Shown piece by piece: positions 33,476 through 44,012 of a stretch of 64,000 bases of DNA. Each line of letters starts with the position of its first letter. Positions within the stretch are counted from its first letter, which is position 1. A model generated the notes under the pieces. It was not told the DNA's origin. It did not search any database and saw only the letters and a list, made by a program, of their open reading frames with translations. Origin of the DNA: Prorocentrum cordatum (Eukaryota; Sar; Dinophyceae; Prorocentrales; Prorocentraceae); NCBI GenBank assembly GCA_963575745.1, contig CAUYUJ010018059.1, forward strand, positions 1,005,001 through 1,069,000, written 5' to 3'. The position numbers and the translations under genes were made by a program.

Positions 33476-33985
33476 GGGCCCTGGTTCTGTGGAGGAGAGG
33501 GAAGGTCTGTACGGGCACTGCATGCACCTACCCTGGCCAGGACCATCCTGGGCCAGGGCTCGGTGCACACGCCCTCCTGTCTCGGCACGACCAGAGCCGG
33601 CGCATGCGCATACCTCTCATCGCCTGAGCCTGGCCCCAACGGCCTAATCACGTCTTCGGGTCGACGCCTCGCAGCTACTCGCGCGCAGCATGTAGCACGG
33701 CCCCAGCGAAGTGCCGCAGTAGCAAAACAATGATGGGGTCCGAATACTATTCTGGTGCGGCCCCGGCGGGGTCCAAACAATCCGCCACCACCGAATGGAG
33801 CATCCGGAAGTCTCTGTGGAATTCTATCGACTAATGACCAATCGTAAAAAAGTCCCAAGGACCCCGATTTCCTGGCACTCCCAGGGCTCCCCGCTTGCCT
33901 CTTTGGAGCCCCAGGAGGCGGTTGCTGAGAAGAGAGCGAGCGGACCACCGATGCGGAGCGCTCCTCTGGGCCTATGTAAGGTTAG

Positions 33986-34069
33986 GTCGGGCCTGTCCCC
34001 CTACAGGCGGTCCCCAGACTATGTTTTGACTATTTTTGGATCTTCCTCCTGTAGAGGGACAGGCCCGAC
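33986..34069 (+). mobile_element. MITE/introner-like element, family A, copy 3 (internally deleted)
   Basis: 84 bp keeping both ends: GTCGGGCCTGTCCCCCTACA at the left, CTGTAGAGGGACAGGCCCGA at the right, forming a 20-plus-bp inverted repeat. The A-rich interior is missing, but CCCCAGACTATGTTTTGACT remains. Flanks TGTAAGGTTA (left) and TCTAAGGCTA (right) look like a 10-bp target duplication with two changes. TTAG precedes the element and CTAAG follows it. Confidence 0.88.
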
Positions 34070-34564
34070 GTAAATCTAAGGCTAAGCGTGCGAGGCCGTG
34101 GCGTTGTGTATGGAAAACGGTGCCGTTGCTCCCTGGAGACCTCTCCCAGGGTGGCGCTCTGACCAGAACTTCGCGGCGAACCCAGTGGTGGCGACGAGGG
34201 CCTCCCGGGAGGCGCAGCAAGGCGAAAGCGATGCAAGGGCAGCGGCGTCGATACCTTCCCCTCCTCTTGCCAGGGCCATGGCGAGCCGAGCCCCCCGAAG
34301 CCTGGGCCGCTTCCCCCCGGACCCGTTCCAAGCCCCAGGCCTCACGTCGGGCGTCGGCGAGCTCAGCGTTGGAGCGCATCGCAGACTCCTGCCCTCTCTT
34401 CCTCGGTTCTCTCCTCACTTCCCCACATTCCCCCCACAGCAGCCCCTCTCTCGTGTGCATTCCCTTGCCCACTAAATCCCCCCCTCCCATAGTCTCTCCC
34501 CGCTGACGCATCCCTCTCGTGCTTCTCCTGATCATCCTCCGTGTCCTCCTCATGCTCTTGGTGG

Positions 34565-34712
34565 TTCTGCTCATTCTCTCCTCCTCCTCCTCCTCCTCCT
34601 CCTCCTCCTCCGCCTCCTCCTCCTCCGCCTCCGCCTCCTCCGGCTCCTCCTCCCGCTTCTCCTCCCCCTCCACCTCCCCCTCCACCTCCTAATCCTCCCC
34701 CTCCTCCTGGCC
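34565..34712. repeat. (TCC)n triplet tract
   Basis: TCC run with CCGCC and CCCC interruptions. 34070-34564 and 34713-34926 are mixed GC-rich sequence without a supported gene. Confidence 0.93.
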
Positions 34713-34926
34713 ACGGGGTCCCACTCTTGACGAGCCGAACAGCGAGCTGGACCGACCTCTTCACCCGCGGTTCGCGGCAACGATGGACCGCTCTGGGACA
34801 CGAGCTCGCGAGACCACTCCAGGCTCGGTGGCCAAGGGGCCTCTTGGGCAAGGAATGGGGCGAGGTGTGGAGAGGCCAAAGGGAGGAAGGGCGAGCGGGG
34901 GGAGCGTGCGAGCGAGGGTTACACAA

Positions 34927-35070
34927 GATGGGCCTGTCTTCCACCACCACCACCACCACAAGTTGGAGGGGGGAGGAGGTCCTCCTCCCCCTCTTCTTCC
35001 TCCTTCTCCTCATCCTCCACCTCCTTCCCCCCTCCAACTTGTGGTGGTGGTTGTGGACAACAGGCCCATC
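34927..35070. mobile_element. 144-bp foldback element with CCA/TGG arms
   Basis: The left arm GATGGGCCTGT, then CCACCACCACCACCACAAGT and TGGAGGGGGG, is mirrored on the right as CCCCCCTCCA, ACTTGTGGTGGTGGTTGTGG and ACAGGCCCATC. Centre AGGAGGTCCTCCTCC. Arms about 45 bp, almost perfect, so the element is young or maintained. Confidence 0.85.
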
Positions 35071-35139
35071 AACATAAAAGAGGGGGGAGGGGAGGAGACG
35101 GACCCAGCCCGAAGCCGCACTCTGCTCATCACGCGGACC

Positions 35140-35245
35140 CCCGCGAGTCTGGACCTCTTTCCCCGGGGCGGCCTTCCATCCCGGGTCGCTCTCCGACGGT
35201 CCCGGCGGACCGCGGTGGAGCCCTCCCGGAGGCCAGAAACGGCCG
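35140..35245 (-). repeat. Dispersed repeat family C/G, copy 7 (inverted)
   Basis: GTCTGGACCTCTTTCCCCGG, GGCGGCCTTCCATCCCGGGT, CGACGGTCCCGGCGG and CGGAGGCCAGAAACGGCC. It matches the copy at 21190 best. Confidence 0.5.
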
Positions 35246-35649
35246 CGTGTCGGCGACTCCGAAGGGTGCGGTTTGCAAAGGTGTGGTCTGAAACCCTGGT
35301 GATCAGACGAGGGCTCATCAAACCTTTGGCGCAACGTGGTGACCTCGCTAAGCCCCAACGGCGCCGATCGCAAACCACATCCTGGCGTGATGCCTCTCGT
35401 CGCGACCTCTTCACGAAAGAAGGGTCGAACGGGTGATAGAACCGGGAGCGAGTTTGGAGGAATTCGGGCGCAGGGTAGCGGACGGTGTGACGGGGTCGGC
35501 GTTTTTCGAAGACGCCTTGGACTAAACAATACCCCCTGTAGCATGAATCCCACCAGCCCATCAAGGCGTAGGTGGGTTAGGGCGTTTACTCTTCCAGCCT
35601 CCCTCCTTCCCCGTCGGGGACGGGTTTTCCTATCCCCCTCCTCCCTCCC

Positions 35650-36430
35650 CTGGACCTGGACGGGGCGCTCCGCGACCGGTTGGAGCGTCCAAGAAGGCCT
35701 CGCCGAGCAGGCAGAACAAATATTATGTTCTCAGGTTGTTGGCCCATTTTGGCCTCTTGGGGGGGGGGCTGATTTGGGGTACCCCCTTTCTTTGATGGAA
35801 CTCCTCCAAGACGGCCTCAAGATGGAACCCAAGGTTCCCAAGTGCCCCAGTAGGGCCCCAAGGAACGCCCAGGAGGCCCCAAGAAGCCCCCACGAGGTTC
35901 CCAGGAGGCACCCAAGCCGCTTCAAGAAACCCCCGGGACCGCCAAGAGGTCCCCAAGACGACCCAACAGGACCGCAAAAGTTCTCACGAGACATGCGAAG
36001 AGACTCCGAGAGGCATCCAACAGGCCTCTGGCCTTTCTGCTGCTGCTGCTGCTGGTGCTGCTTCTCCTCCTCCTCCTCCTCCTCCTCCTCCTCCTCCTCC
36101 TCCTCCTCCTCCTCCTCCTCCCCTACCTCCTCCCCTCCTCCTCCTCCTCCTCTCCTCCTCCTCCTTCCTCCTCCTCCTACTCTTCCTCCTCCTCCTCCTA
36201 TCCTCCTGTCGTCCTCCTCCTCCTCCTCCTCCTCCTCCTCCTCCTCCTCCTCCTCATGCTCCTCCGATTCCTCCCTTCTCCATCCGCCCCTTTCTGGGGT
36301 ATGACGGTCTCCCCAACCCCTCATTCCACTGCATGGCCCTCCACACCCCTGACCAGCGCAACTCGCCTGTGCACCGTTTCTGGATGGGCTGGTGGGGTGA
36401 CGCGAAGCGTCTAGAATTGGGCACCATCAC
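35650..36430 (+). repeat. Composite duplication M, copy 1
   Basis: In order: CCCTGGAC, GGTTGGAGCGTCCAA, GCCTCG; a CATTTTGGCCTCTTGGGGGG junction; a degenerate CCCCAAGANG run (35800-36030); a TCC tract (36055-36265); then CACTGCATGGCC, TTTCTGGATGGGCTGGT and GTGACGCGAAGCGTCT. The same five parts recur in the same order and orientation at 39405-40075. Confidence 0.8.
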
Positions 36431-36479
36431 CCTGCGGCAGACCCCGCGGGGACCCCACCCACACGGGTTTCCCGCCCGT

Positions 36480-36850
36480 CCTCTTGCGGGCCGCGCTGCG
36501 CCGTGGCCGAGGCCCACAACGGCCCCGGCACGGCCCCCTGCCGCGGGCCGCCGCGGGCCATCGCGGGCGCCGCGGAGCGCCGCGGCCCGCCCAGAGCCGC
36601 CACCGACTGCCGCGGGCTGCCGCCGGCCGCCCCCGAGGCCGGCGGCAGGGACGGCCGCGGGCCGCCGCCGGCGGCCACGGCGGACGCCCTCGGCGCCGGC
36701 GGCAGGCGCGGCAGGCTCGCCGCGGGTGTGGCCGCCAAGGGCGGCGGCCCGAGGCTCTGGCAGGAGGGCCCCGGGCTGGCGCAGGCCCAGCGCCCGAGGC
36801 CAGCAGCGCCGCGGGCGGGCGCGCCGGGGGCCGCTGCGGGCGGCGCGGCG
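36480..36850. other. Extremely GC-rich GCC/CGG block
   Basis: Irregular GCCGCCGGC/CGCGGGCCGC words open in nearly all six frames (Ala/Arg/Gly/Pro). No domain, no conserved frame. It may be degenerate GCC-repeat DNA or an alanine-rich exon; I cannot decide. Confidence 0.5.
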
Positions 36851-36959
36851 GCCTGCTGCTCCTGGCCAGGGTTCGGTGCGCGTCCCGAGAACTCCGGCGA
36901 CGTAAAGGTTGCAGCCTTGGTCGGCCACAGTGTGGTGGAACGACCTTCGATTGTAGCCC

Positions 36960-37078
36960 ACTCCTCCTTCTCCTCCTCCTCCTCCTCCTCCTCCTCCTTC
37001 TCCTCCTGTCCTCCTCCTCCTCCTCCTCCTCCTGTCCTCCTCCTCCTCCTCCTCCTCCTCCTCCTCCTCCGCCTCCCC
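36960..37078. repeat. (TCC)n triplet tract
   Basis: TCC run with TTC and TGTCC interruptions. Confidence 0.93.
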
Positions 37079-37079
37079 C

Positions 37080-37225
37080 GTCATTGGGCCCCGGGGCGAT
37101 CAAGAAGGGATCTAGGTCTTTGGGCCACGGGGCGATCAAGAAGGGATCCAGGGCGGAGAAGTGGCCCTGGGGAAGGCGTCGGAACCTCTGGGGCCGTGCA
37201 GTGGAAGCATCGTAATTATCGTGGA
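37080..37225 (+). repeat. Dispersed repeat family G, copy 2
   Basis: TTGGGCCCCGGGGCGATCAA, GAAGGGATC, a local ~36-bp duplication of that segment, then GAAGTGGCCCTGGGGAAGGC, GGGGCCGTGCA and a GATGTCTGGGATCC end. From 37226 to 37855 is GC-rich sequence without a supported gene. Confidence 0.55.
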
Positions 37226-37858
37226 TGTCTGGGATCCACCGCCAGCCGCCTGGTCGGGCGAGGTGCGCCGGGCCACGTCGCCGAGCCCGGGCATGGCCCG
37301 TCCATGGGCCGGGGTCGGTGTCTGCAGGCCCTCCTGGCCTGGCCAGGGAGGCGCAAGCACGGAGACTGCGCGAAGGAGGGGCCCAGCCAGGCTCGGCGAG
37401 GTGGCCGGTGGCCGTCGAACGGCGTGGGGGCCGATGCCCCAGGACACGGCGCAGCGGCTATGGATTTGTAGCTCGGGCCCCAGGGAGGGCCGAACGTGTA
37501 TCTCGCTAGCCACCGCCACCCAGAAGTCCAGGAAGATCGTCGCCCCCGCCCCTTCCCCCCCCGGATGGTTGGTTGATGTGTTGCAATGCCAGCCTCGGGC
37601 TGGTGGGGGCGCCAGGGCAGCGGCCGACCAGGCTCCTCCGGGCGCTGGGAAAGGCGCTCCCCCCTTCCTGCCTCGGGTGTCCAGGGCCCGCGGGCAGTTC
37701 GGGAGCTAGCGGGGCCTCTTCGGATTTCACCTGGGGGGGCCAATCCGAGGCCTTCCTGGCGGCCCCAGGGACGCCATCATGGGTCACAAGCAAGCGCAGA
37801 TGAGCAGCCGCAAGAGCAATCTGCATCGTCTATAAAATGGGCGCCTACGACGATCCAC

Positions 37859-37859
<1 letters not shown>

Positions 37860-37902
<43 letters not shown>
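37860..37902. repeat. (AT)n microsatellite
   Basis: TATATATA run of about 36 bp. The sequence 37903-38085 shows nothing else. Confidence 0.95.
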
Positions 37903-38089
37903 GTATCCACACTGGTGGATTCTTGGCACGTTCGCAACTGACACCGACCTAGGTGCCCTCCCACCTCGTCTCTCCCCCTCTCGTCCCTCCCACTCCCTCG
38001 CCGGGAATTCCCAGAGAACTTGGGTGATCCTAGGCATATGAAATTGCTGTCCATCCCTGATGGGGGTGTACTCGATGATGCCAGCGGAC

Positions 38090-38430
38090 TCGGCCCAAGA
38101 ACGCCCCCAAATGGCACAAGATGGCCTCAAGACGGCCAAAGACGGGACCAAAACCCAACACACATGTTTTCACGCAGGTGTTTCAACGATTTGGGTATGC
38201 TCCCACCAGGGGCTCGAAGGAGGCTCAAGAGGGGGAACTCGAACTAGCCTTGGGAATCGTTCCCCCAAAGTTTGCCCAGAGGCCCACAAGACGCCTCCAA
38301 AAGTCCCCACGAGGCCACCAAGAGAACCCCTAGGAGACCTCCTAGAGGCTCCCAAGAACAGGAATCCTTCAAGAGGCCCCGAGAAGCATTCAAGAGACCC
38401 TGAGAAGCACCGAAAATGCCTTTCACTCAG
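38090..38430. repeat. Degenerate CCCAAGANG repeat (family P)
   Basis: CCCAAGAACGCCCCC, CAAGACGGCC, GAGGCCCACAAGACGCC and similar words on the plus strand. Confidence 0.65.
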
Positions 38431-38639
38431 AACCCAATCACGTTAATGGGCTGGACGGAAGAATTCAAAATCTCACCAGCCCTCTGGGCGTTGGTGGTTT
38501 CGTGGGTTCTTCTTCCATCTTCCCTCTTCCTCTTCGGGGAGGGGTTTACCACTGTTCCTTACTAATATACACCCCCTCCCCCACCGGGCCGGCGGCCAAC
38601 CCGGAACCATCCCCCCAACATCCGTCAAAAGCACAATAC

Positions 38640-39035
38640 AAACCACACTCTGCCTCCACATTTGGAGCATGCGCGGCCAACCCGATGCGAACGTCCCACA
38701 CCATCCCTGTCAACAAACAATGCAAATTACATTTTGGGACAAAGTCTTGAGTCATGTTCGTGAGGCCCGCGAGCACTTTGTATCGTTTTTGGCAGGGACG
38801 GCGGGGGTGTCAGCATATTCCCTGCTGTGCTCAAGGCTACCATCCTGGACAAAAAACAATACAACATGCACTCGCGGCTAATTCTGGCTCATGCGCGGCC
38901 ATCCCGCGATCACTGTCAAGTGGTTTTTGACAGGGACGGCGGGGGTGGTGTCGCGTGGCCTGCTGTGCGCAGGCCCACCAGACACAATGATGGATATTGG
39001 TTTTCGACAAGGATGGCGGGGCCGACATGTTTCCT
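38640..39035. repeat. Degenerate repeat with GACAGGGACGGCGGGGGTG motif
   Basis: The mark TTTTNGRCAGGGACGGCGGG occurs near 38790, 38925 and, altered, near 39000. CATGCGCGGCCAWCCCG precedes two of them. Unit about 75-130 bp. No gene. Confidence 0.6.
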
Positions 39036-39064
39036 GATGTGTGCTGTCACGTACGCAGTTGCAC

Positions 39065-39262
39065 CTGACGCACTCTGCACGTGCCCCGAACGTGGCGCAC
39101 CTGGCGCGGCTGGAGTGTGCGGCACACCTGGCGCACTCGGAGCACGTGGCGCATCTGGCGCACCAGGCGTGCCTGTCACGCTCGGGCCCTAGGGGTGCCT
39201 GGCGCGCGTGGCGCCCCTGGCACGCGTGGCGCACCTCGCCCAAGCGTCGCGCACCTGGGGTC
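39065..39262. repeat. CTGGCGCAC 9-bp minisatellite
   Basis: Units CTGGCGCAC, GTGGCGCAC and CTGGCGCGC in tandem. Read as repeated Leu-Ala-His or similar. Confidence 0.85.
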
Positions 39263-39404
39263 GGCTTTGGTTCCCAGTAGCTGCCCATCCAAAAACGACC
39301 GCTGAACATGCTCAGGCTTGGGTGTTACTTACGTGTTGGGAGGGCGGGTGGGAGTGAGCTAGACGGCTTGCGGGCGGATGGGTAGCCCCCTCCCCCTACC
39401 CCCT

Positions 39405-40075
39405 CCCCCTGGACATTGGCGGGAGGTTTTGCGAGGGGTTGGAGCGTCCAACATAGCCTCGGTGAAAAAGCCAAACTCATGAATGTTTACAATTACTAAG
39501 GTGCTGGCAACATTTTGACCTCCTGGGGGGGGCGCTAATTTACTACGGCCCCTCTTTGGATGAATCTCCCCCGAGATGTCCTCAAGATGATCCCCGGGGC
39601 TCCAAAGGGTGCCCCAAGACGCCCCCAAGAGGTGCCCATGAGGCCCAAGATGCCCCCGACAGGCTCCCAAGATGCCCCTAAGAGGCCCCCCAGAGGCACC
39701 CAGAACGCTTCAAGAGGCCCCCGGGACTGCCAAGAAACCCCCAAGACGACCAAAGAGGACCCCAATACACTCTCACGAGACATCCGAAGCGACTCCAAGA
39801 GGTATCCAAGAAGCCTCTGGCGCTCGCCCACCTCCTCCTCCTCCTCCTCCTCCTCCTCCTCTTTCTCATCCGCCTATTCCTCCTCCTTCCTCCTCCCTTC
39901 TCCCCCTCCCCCTCTCCATCCTCCTCCGCCTCCTCCTCCTCGTACCACGTCTTACCAAGCCATTCATTACACTGCATGCTTCTCCACATCGCTGATCAAG
40001 GCAACTCGTCGGGGCATCGCTTCTGGATGGGCTGGTCGGGTTACGCGAAACGTCTGTAAAATCTTCTGAGCATCA
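39405..40075 (+). repeat. Composite duplication M, copy 2
   Basis: CCCTGGAC, GGTTGGAGCGTCCAA, GCCTCG; ACATTTTGACCTCCTGGGGG; CCCCAAGANG run (39560-39820); TCC tract (39832-39945); CACTGCATGC, CTTCTGGATGGGCTGGTCGG and GTTACGCGAAACGTCT. Same order as copy 1, about 3.7 kb downstream. Confidence 0.8.
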
Positions 40076-41050
40076 AGGTGAATGGAGAACTACTTTGGAC
40101 GAGGAGCCCGGGTGGTCTGTTTCAAACTCGTGGGGATAACGAAACGTCCTCCTGAAAAGGCCGAGCACCTGGGCTCTGTTGGCCCCTCCAAACGCCCTGG
40201 GAGGTTCTGGGAGGGCTGCGACACGGCCCCGCCTGGGCCCGAAGATGGCCCCGAAGAGAGCCGCCTCGCAGAGCGCGCGCCCAGAACGCCGCGTAGTCCA
40301 TCCTCCGATGATCTTCGCATGAGAAGGGCACGGGGGCGGGGGGCGGGTGCGGGGGCGGGAACGCGGAAGGGGGCGGAGACGACGAGGGGAACGCGGAGGC
40401 AAATTCTCAGACGGGCGAAGAATGGGAACCGATCTTGCTTAGCAATACTCATACGCACTGCGCGCGAGCACCCGCGGCGGCGGCGGCCAAGTGCCGCCGG
40501 CTGTGCACAAAGCCCCGAGTCGTCGTGGGTCCAAGACAAACAAGACATAGCGCGGCGAACCCCTGACCAAGGGCCGTTGTCCTCGCGCGCGGAAGTCAGC
40601 TGAGCGAACATTGCGGCGCTGGCTCGTTTGCCGCCCTGCAGCGCGAGATCGAACGGACCACGCGACCTTTGGAGTCGCAGCTCCCAAACCAAGCCAGCGA
40701 AACGAAGCAACCAACATACTTTTGCCATCGAGATGCGACGCGCGCGCGTCCCTGGCGACGCGAAACGTGCTCGCGCGACGGAGAACAATACGAAACGACG
40801 CGTCACGCACGCAGTCTGTTTGCCGACCTCTGCGAGTAGGTCCTAAACATTCCAACGTGTTTTTTGTTGTATTGGGAAACGCTGCGAAATCAATTCAGAA
40901 TTCATCCTGCCACAAAACCACCCTGAGGGCTGGATGCGTGGGAAGTGGAAAACCGAGTAGTAGACGAGAGCCTGCCGTGCGTGCCAGATGACCCCAAGGG
41001 GCCGTCGAAGAGGCGCAGACCGATGAATCAACGAGGCCCCTCGGCGCCCC
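40076..41050. other. Unassigned GC-rich sequence
   Basis: No obvious repeats. Several overlapping open frames on both strands (for example minus-strand 40855-40439). None has a recognisable domain. A stretch with many GCGCGC words lies at 40740-40800. Confidence 0.4.
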
Positions 41051-41054
41051 CTCT

Positions 41055-41170
41055 CGGGCACGCGCCAACATGCATTGGGGATCCGTGGATCTGTCGCGTG
41101 GCAGCCAGATCCAAGGATCAGGGGCCTTAACCCCCCGAACATGGCGCTGGTGCCGTCCGATTTGGCATGG
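41055..41170 (+). repeat. Dispersed repeat family N, copy 1
   Basis: CGCGCCAACATGCATTGGGG, ATCCGTGGATCTGTCGCG, CCAGATCCAAGGATCA and CATGGCGCTGGTGCCG with a CCGATT end. The matching segment at 51648-51765 keeps the same order. Confidence 0.65.
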
Positions 41171-41496
41171 AAGCGGGGCCCGTCACCCGCGCGCCTGAAC
41201 CCATGTCTGCCTTTCCTCGGCCCCCTCCCCCTCCACTCCAGGGGTCCTCTGGCGCGACGGGGGTGCCGCAGTCGTGCTCCCCCCCTGCACTGCAAAGGAA
41301 CATCGCATCCACAGCTGATGGACTGCTGCCCAGGATCCAACAAGGACAAGCTGATGTGGGTATTGTCCCGCCCCTCCGGGGCAAGAGTAACCTCAGATCC
41401 ACCGGTTCTCGGGGGGTCCTCGGAGTCCTGGGGCCCGACTGAGAAGCGACGGATGCGAACTGAGTCGAAGCAGGGGGAGAACAAATACAACCAAAG

Positions 41497-41590
41497 CTTC
41501 TGGAGATCCGCGCGGGTCGGCGCCGGACCCCCCCTGCCACGGCGCGCGCGGAGTGCGCCGAGGGCAGTGCCAGAGGCCCCGCCACTTGAC
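41497..41590. mobile_element. Foldback repeat family H, copy 2 (partial)
   Basis: TTCTGGAGATCCGCGCGGGT, GGCGCCGGACCCCCC, GGCGCGCGCGGAGTGCGCC and AGTGCCAGAGGCCCCGCC, corresponding to the left and middle of the element at 7537. The outer GGCGCTCC end is not recognisable. Confidence 0.5.
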
Positions 41591-42089
41591 ATAGACTTAA
41601 GCACGTGCGCTCGTGTTCGCCCTGGTAGCGTTTTGAACAGCTGCCCGTTAGTCAGTGCGGCTTCCGGCCCATGGAAACAGCCCCAGAACAAATCCGACGA
41701 ACATGGCCATGGTGTCTTGGCACCATCCAGGAACCATGTTGGGAACATCGGTTCACGGAGGGAGCGTGTTTCACGGGCGCTTGCCTTAGGAACATTCGGC
41801 GGCGCGCTTGGGCCCTCCCCCGAACCTTCGACGCCGTCGAACAGAACCAGGGGGACTCCCCTCCCCCTATCCCACCATCCCCTGCACCCCTCCCCCCCCT
41901 CCCCCCCCCCGGGCGCCAGCGCGGGCGGCGGCCCGCACCGCAGACGGCGGCGACGCGGCGAACATGACCAGGACGAAGACGACGACGGCAAAAGCACTTG
42001 CAATCCTCTGTCCTCGGCCCTGAGCGCCGAAATATTGACGGGCCCGGAGCTCAAATATAAATACTCCAGGTTGCGTCGCGAGCCTCCCG

Positions 42090-42385
42090 CGGTTTCCGTC
42101 GTCGTTGTCGTCGCCGTCGCCGTCGTCGTCGTCGTCGCCCCCGTCGTCGTCGCCGTCGTCGTGGTCGTCGTCGTCGTCGTCGTCATCGTCCACGTCGTCG
42201 TCGCAAAGTCGTCGTAGTCGACGTCGAAATGCTCGAAGTCGTCGTGGTCGCAATCACGTCGTCGTCGCCGTCGTCGTCGACATCGCTCGTCGTCGTCGTC
42301 GCAATCGTCGTTGTCGTCGCCGTCGTCGCCGTTGTCGTCACGGTCGTCGCAATCGTCGCCGTCGTCGTCGGCCGTCTTCGTCTTC

Positions 42386-42416
<31 letters not shown>

Positions 42417-42552
42417 TGGCCGTCGTCGTCGTCATGCTCGTCGTCGTCGTTGTCGTCGCCGTCGTCGCCGTCGCCGTCGTGGTCGTCGCCGTCGTCGTCG
42501 TCGTCACCGTCGTCGTCGCCGTCGTCTTCGTCGTCGCCGTCGTCGCCGTCGC

Positions 42553-42583
<31 letters not shown>

Positions 42584-43204
42584 ATGCTCGTCGTCGTTGT
42601 GGTCGCCGTCGTCGTCGCCGTCCTCGTCGTCGTGGTCGCCGTCGTAATCGTCCCCGTCGTTGTCGTCGCCGTCGTCGTCGCCGTCGCCGTCGTCGCCGTA
42701 GTCGTTCCGTCGTCGTTGTCGCCATCGTTGTCGCCGTCGTCGCCGTTGTCGTCGTCGTATTCGTCGTCGTCGTGGCCGTCGTCGTCATGCTCGTCGCCAT
42801 CATTGTCGTCGTCGTCGTCGTAGTCGTCGTCGCCGTCGTCGTCGTCGTCGTGGCCGTCGTCGTCGTCATGCTCGTCGTCGTTGCTGTCGTCGTCGTCGGC
42901 GTCGTCGTCATGGTCGTCGTCGTCCTCGTCGTCGTCGTCGCCGTCGACGTCGTCGTCGTTGTCTTCGTCGTCGACATCGTCATCGTCATCGTTCTCGTCG
43001 TGGTCGTTGTCGCTTTCGCCGTCGTCGTCGTCGTCGCCGTCGTTGTCATCGATGCCGTCAACGCAGCTGTCGTTGTCGTCGTCGTCGTGGTCGTCGCCGT
43101 CGTCATCGTCGTGCTCGTCGTCGTCGTCGTGATTGTCGCCGTCGTCTCCGTCGTCGTCACCGTCGCCGTCGTCGTCGTCGTCGTCGCCATCGTCGTCGTC
43201 GTGC

Positions 43205-43239
<35 letters not shown>

Positions 43240-43262
43240 GTCGTGGCCGTCGTCGCCGGCGC
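42090..43262. repeat. (GTC)n triplet tract, about 1.17 kb
   Basis: Long GTC run with GCC, ATC, GTT and TTC variants, the largest single microsatellite in the window. It produces the ~900-residue minus-strand frame (40843-43572; Asp- and Thr-rich) and the plus-strand Val/Ser frames. I reject them as proteins because all six frames stay open only within the tract. Confidence 0.97.
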
Positions 43263-43560
43263 GGGCGTTGGCGCTGGCCGGGAGAAAGGTGGGGAGTGGG
43301 AGGTTCGAGCCCCCCCTCGCTCCCCGGAATCGTCGCCCTCGTCGACGCTCCCCGCCGCCGCCGCCAGACGCCGCCGGCGCCAGCGCCGGCGCCGGTCCAG
43401 GAGGGGGAGCTCCGCCGCCGGCACCGGCGCCGGCCCGGGGGGGGAGGGGTGCAAACCCCTCCCCTCCCTTGGAGAGGGGGGTGGTTCGACCCCCCCCTTG
43501 AACCAGGAAGGGCGCTGGTTCCGAACACCCCCGCGCTTCCAAGCGCCCACAGAATTCGCT
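43263..43560. other. GC-rich block with small hairpins
   Basis: GCCGGCGCCGGCGCC-type words, then a hairpin GGGGAGGGGTGCAAACCCCT and a GGGGGGGTGGTTCGACCCCC segment. The latter recalls a tRNA T-arm but there is no acceptor, D- or anticodon arm around it. Confidence 0.5.
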
Positions 43561-43740
43561 CTTTCGATTCACGGGGTCACATGCAGGTCATCTTGGGGTC
43601 ATATTGATTGGTTTGAGGCCACCTTGGGGGTCAATTCGGGGTCGGGGCCAAGGGGTGGTCGATCCAACGCCGATCCAAGAGATCCGACCAGACATCCGAA
43701 AAGTTACGTGTTTGCCTTTGGGGGGGAGCAAAAAAAAACA

Positions 43741-43833
43741 ATACCGCGCGGAGCGCGCCAGGGGCGGCGCCGGAGGCGCCTCCGGGGGGGCCCAGCGCGA
43801 CTCCGAGAAACCCGCGCAGAGCGCCACAAGTCT
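43741..43833 (-). mobile_element. Foldback repeat family H, copy 3 (inverted)
   Basis: Minus-strand reading gives ACTTGTGGCGCTCTGCGCGG, GTTTCTCGGAGTCGCGCTGG, a GGAGGCGCCTCCGG centre and CCTGGCGCGCTCCGCGCGG, in the order of copy 1. It abuts the left flanking repeat of family A copy 4. Confidence 0.7.
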
Positions 43834-43836
43834 TCA

Positions 43837-43995
43837 GTCGGGCGTGTCCCCCTACAGGGGGATTTTCGGCGAAGAACTAAAAATATCAAAAATAAATAAT
43901 CCAAACATGCTCAAACATAGTCAAAAAATAGTACCCAGACTATGTTTTAAACTATTTTCGAATAGTTATCCCTCCTGTTGAGGGACAGGCCGGAC
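43837..43995 (+). mobile_element. MITE/introner-like element, family A, copy 4
   Basis: 159 bp. Left end GTCGGGCGTGTCCCCCTACA, then GGGGGATTTTCGGCG. The interior is A-rich. The right half has CCCAGACTATGTTTTAAACT, ATTTTCGAATAGTTAT, CCTCCTGTTGAGGGACAGGC and CGGAC. The 9-mer CACAAGTCT lies on both sides (43826 and 44002), a clean target-site duplication. The right copy is only a few bases from the stop codon of the possible exon at 44013. Confidence 0.92.
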
Positions 43996-44012
43996 TTAAC
44001 ACAAGTCTATGT

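Noticed and set aside
36254-37084. 276-codon Ala/Arg-rich frame
   Set aside because: Very GC-rich sequence is open in almost all frames; no motif or conserved frame supports a protein.
43470-43500. GGTTCGAC motif suggestive of a tRNA T-arm
   Set aside because: No acceptor stem, D-arm or anticodon arm can be placed around it; the G- and C-runs explain the match.
40843-43572. 909-codon minus-strand open frame
   Set aside because: It is almost entirely the reverse translation of the GTC tract (poly-Asp, Thr-rich) and all six frames are open in the same interval; no domain.
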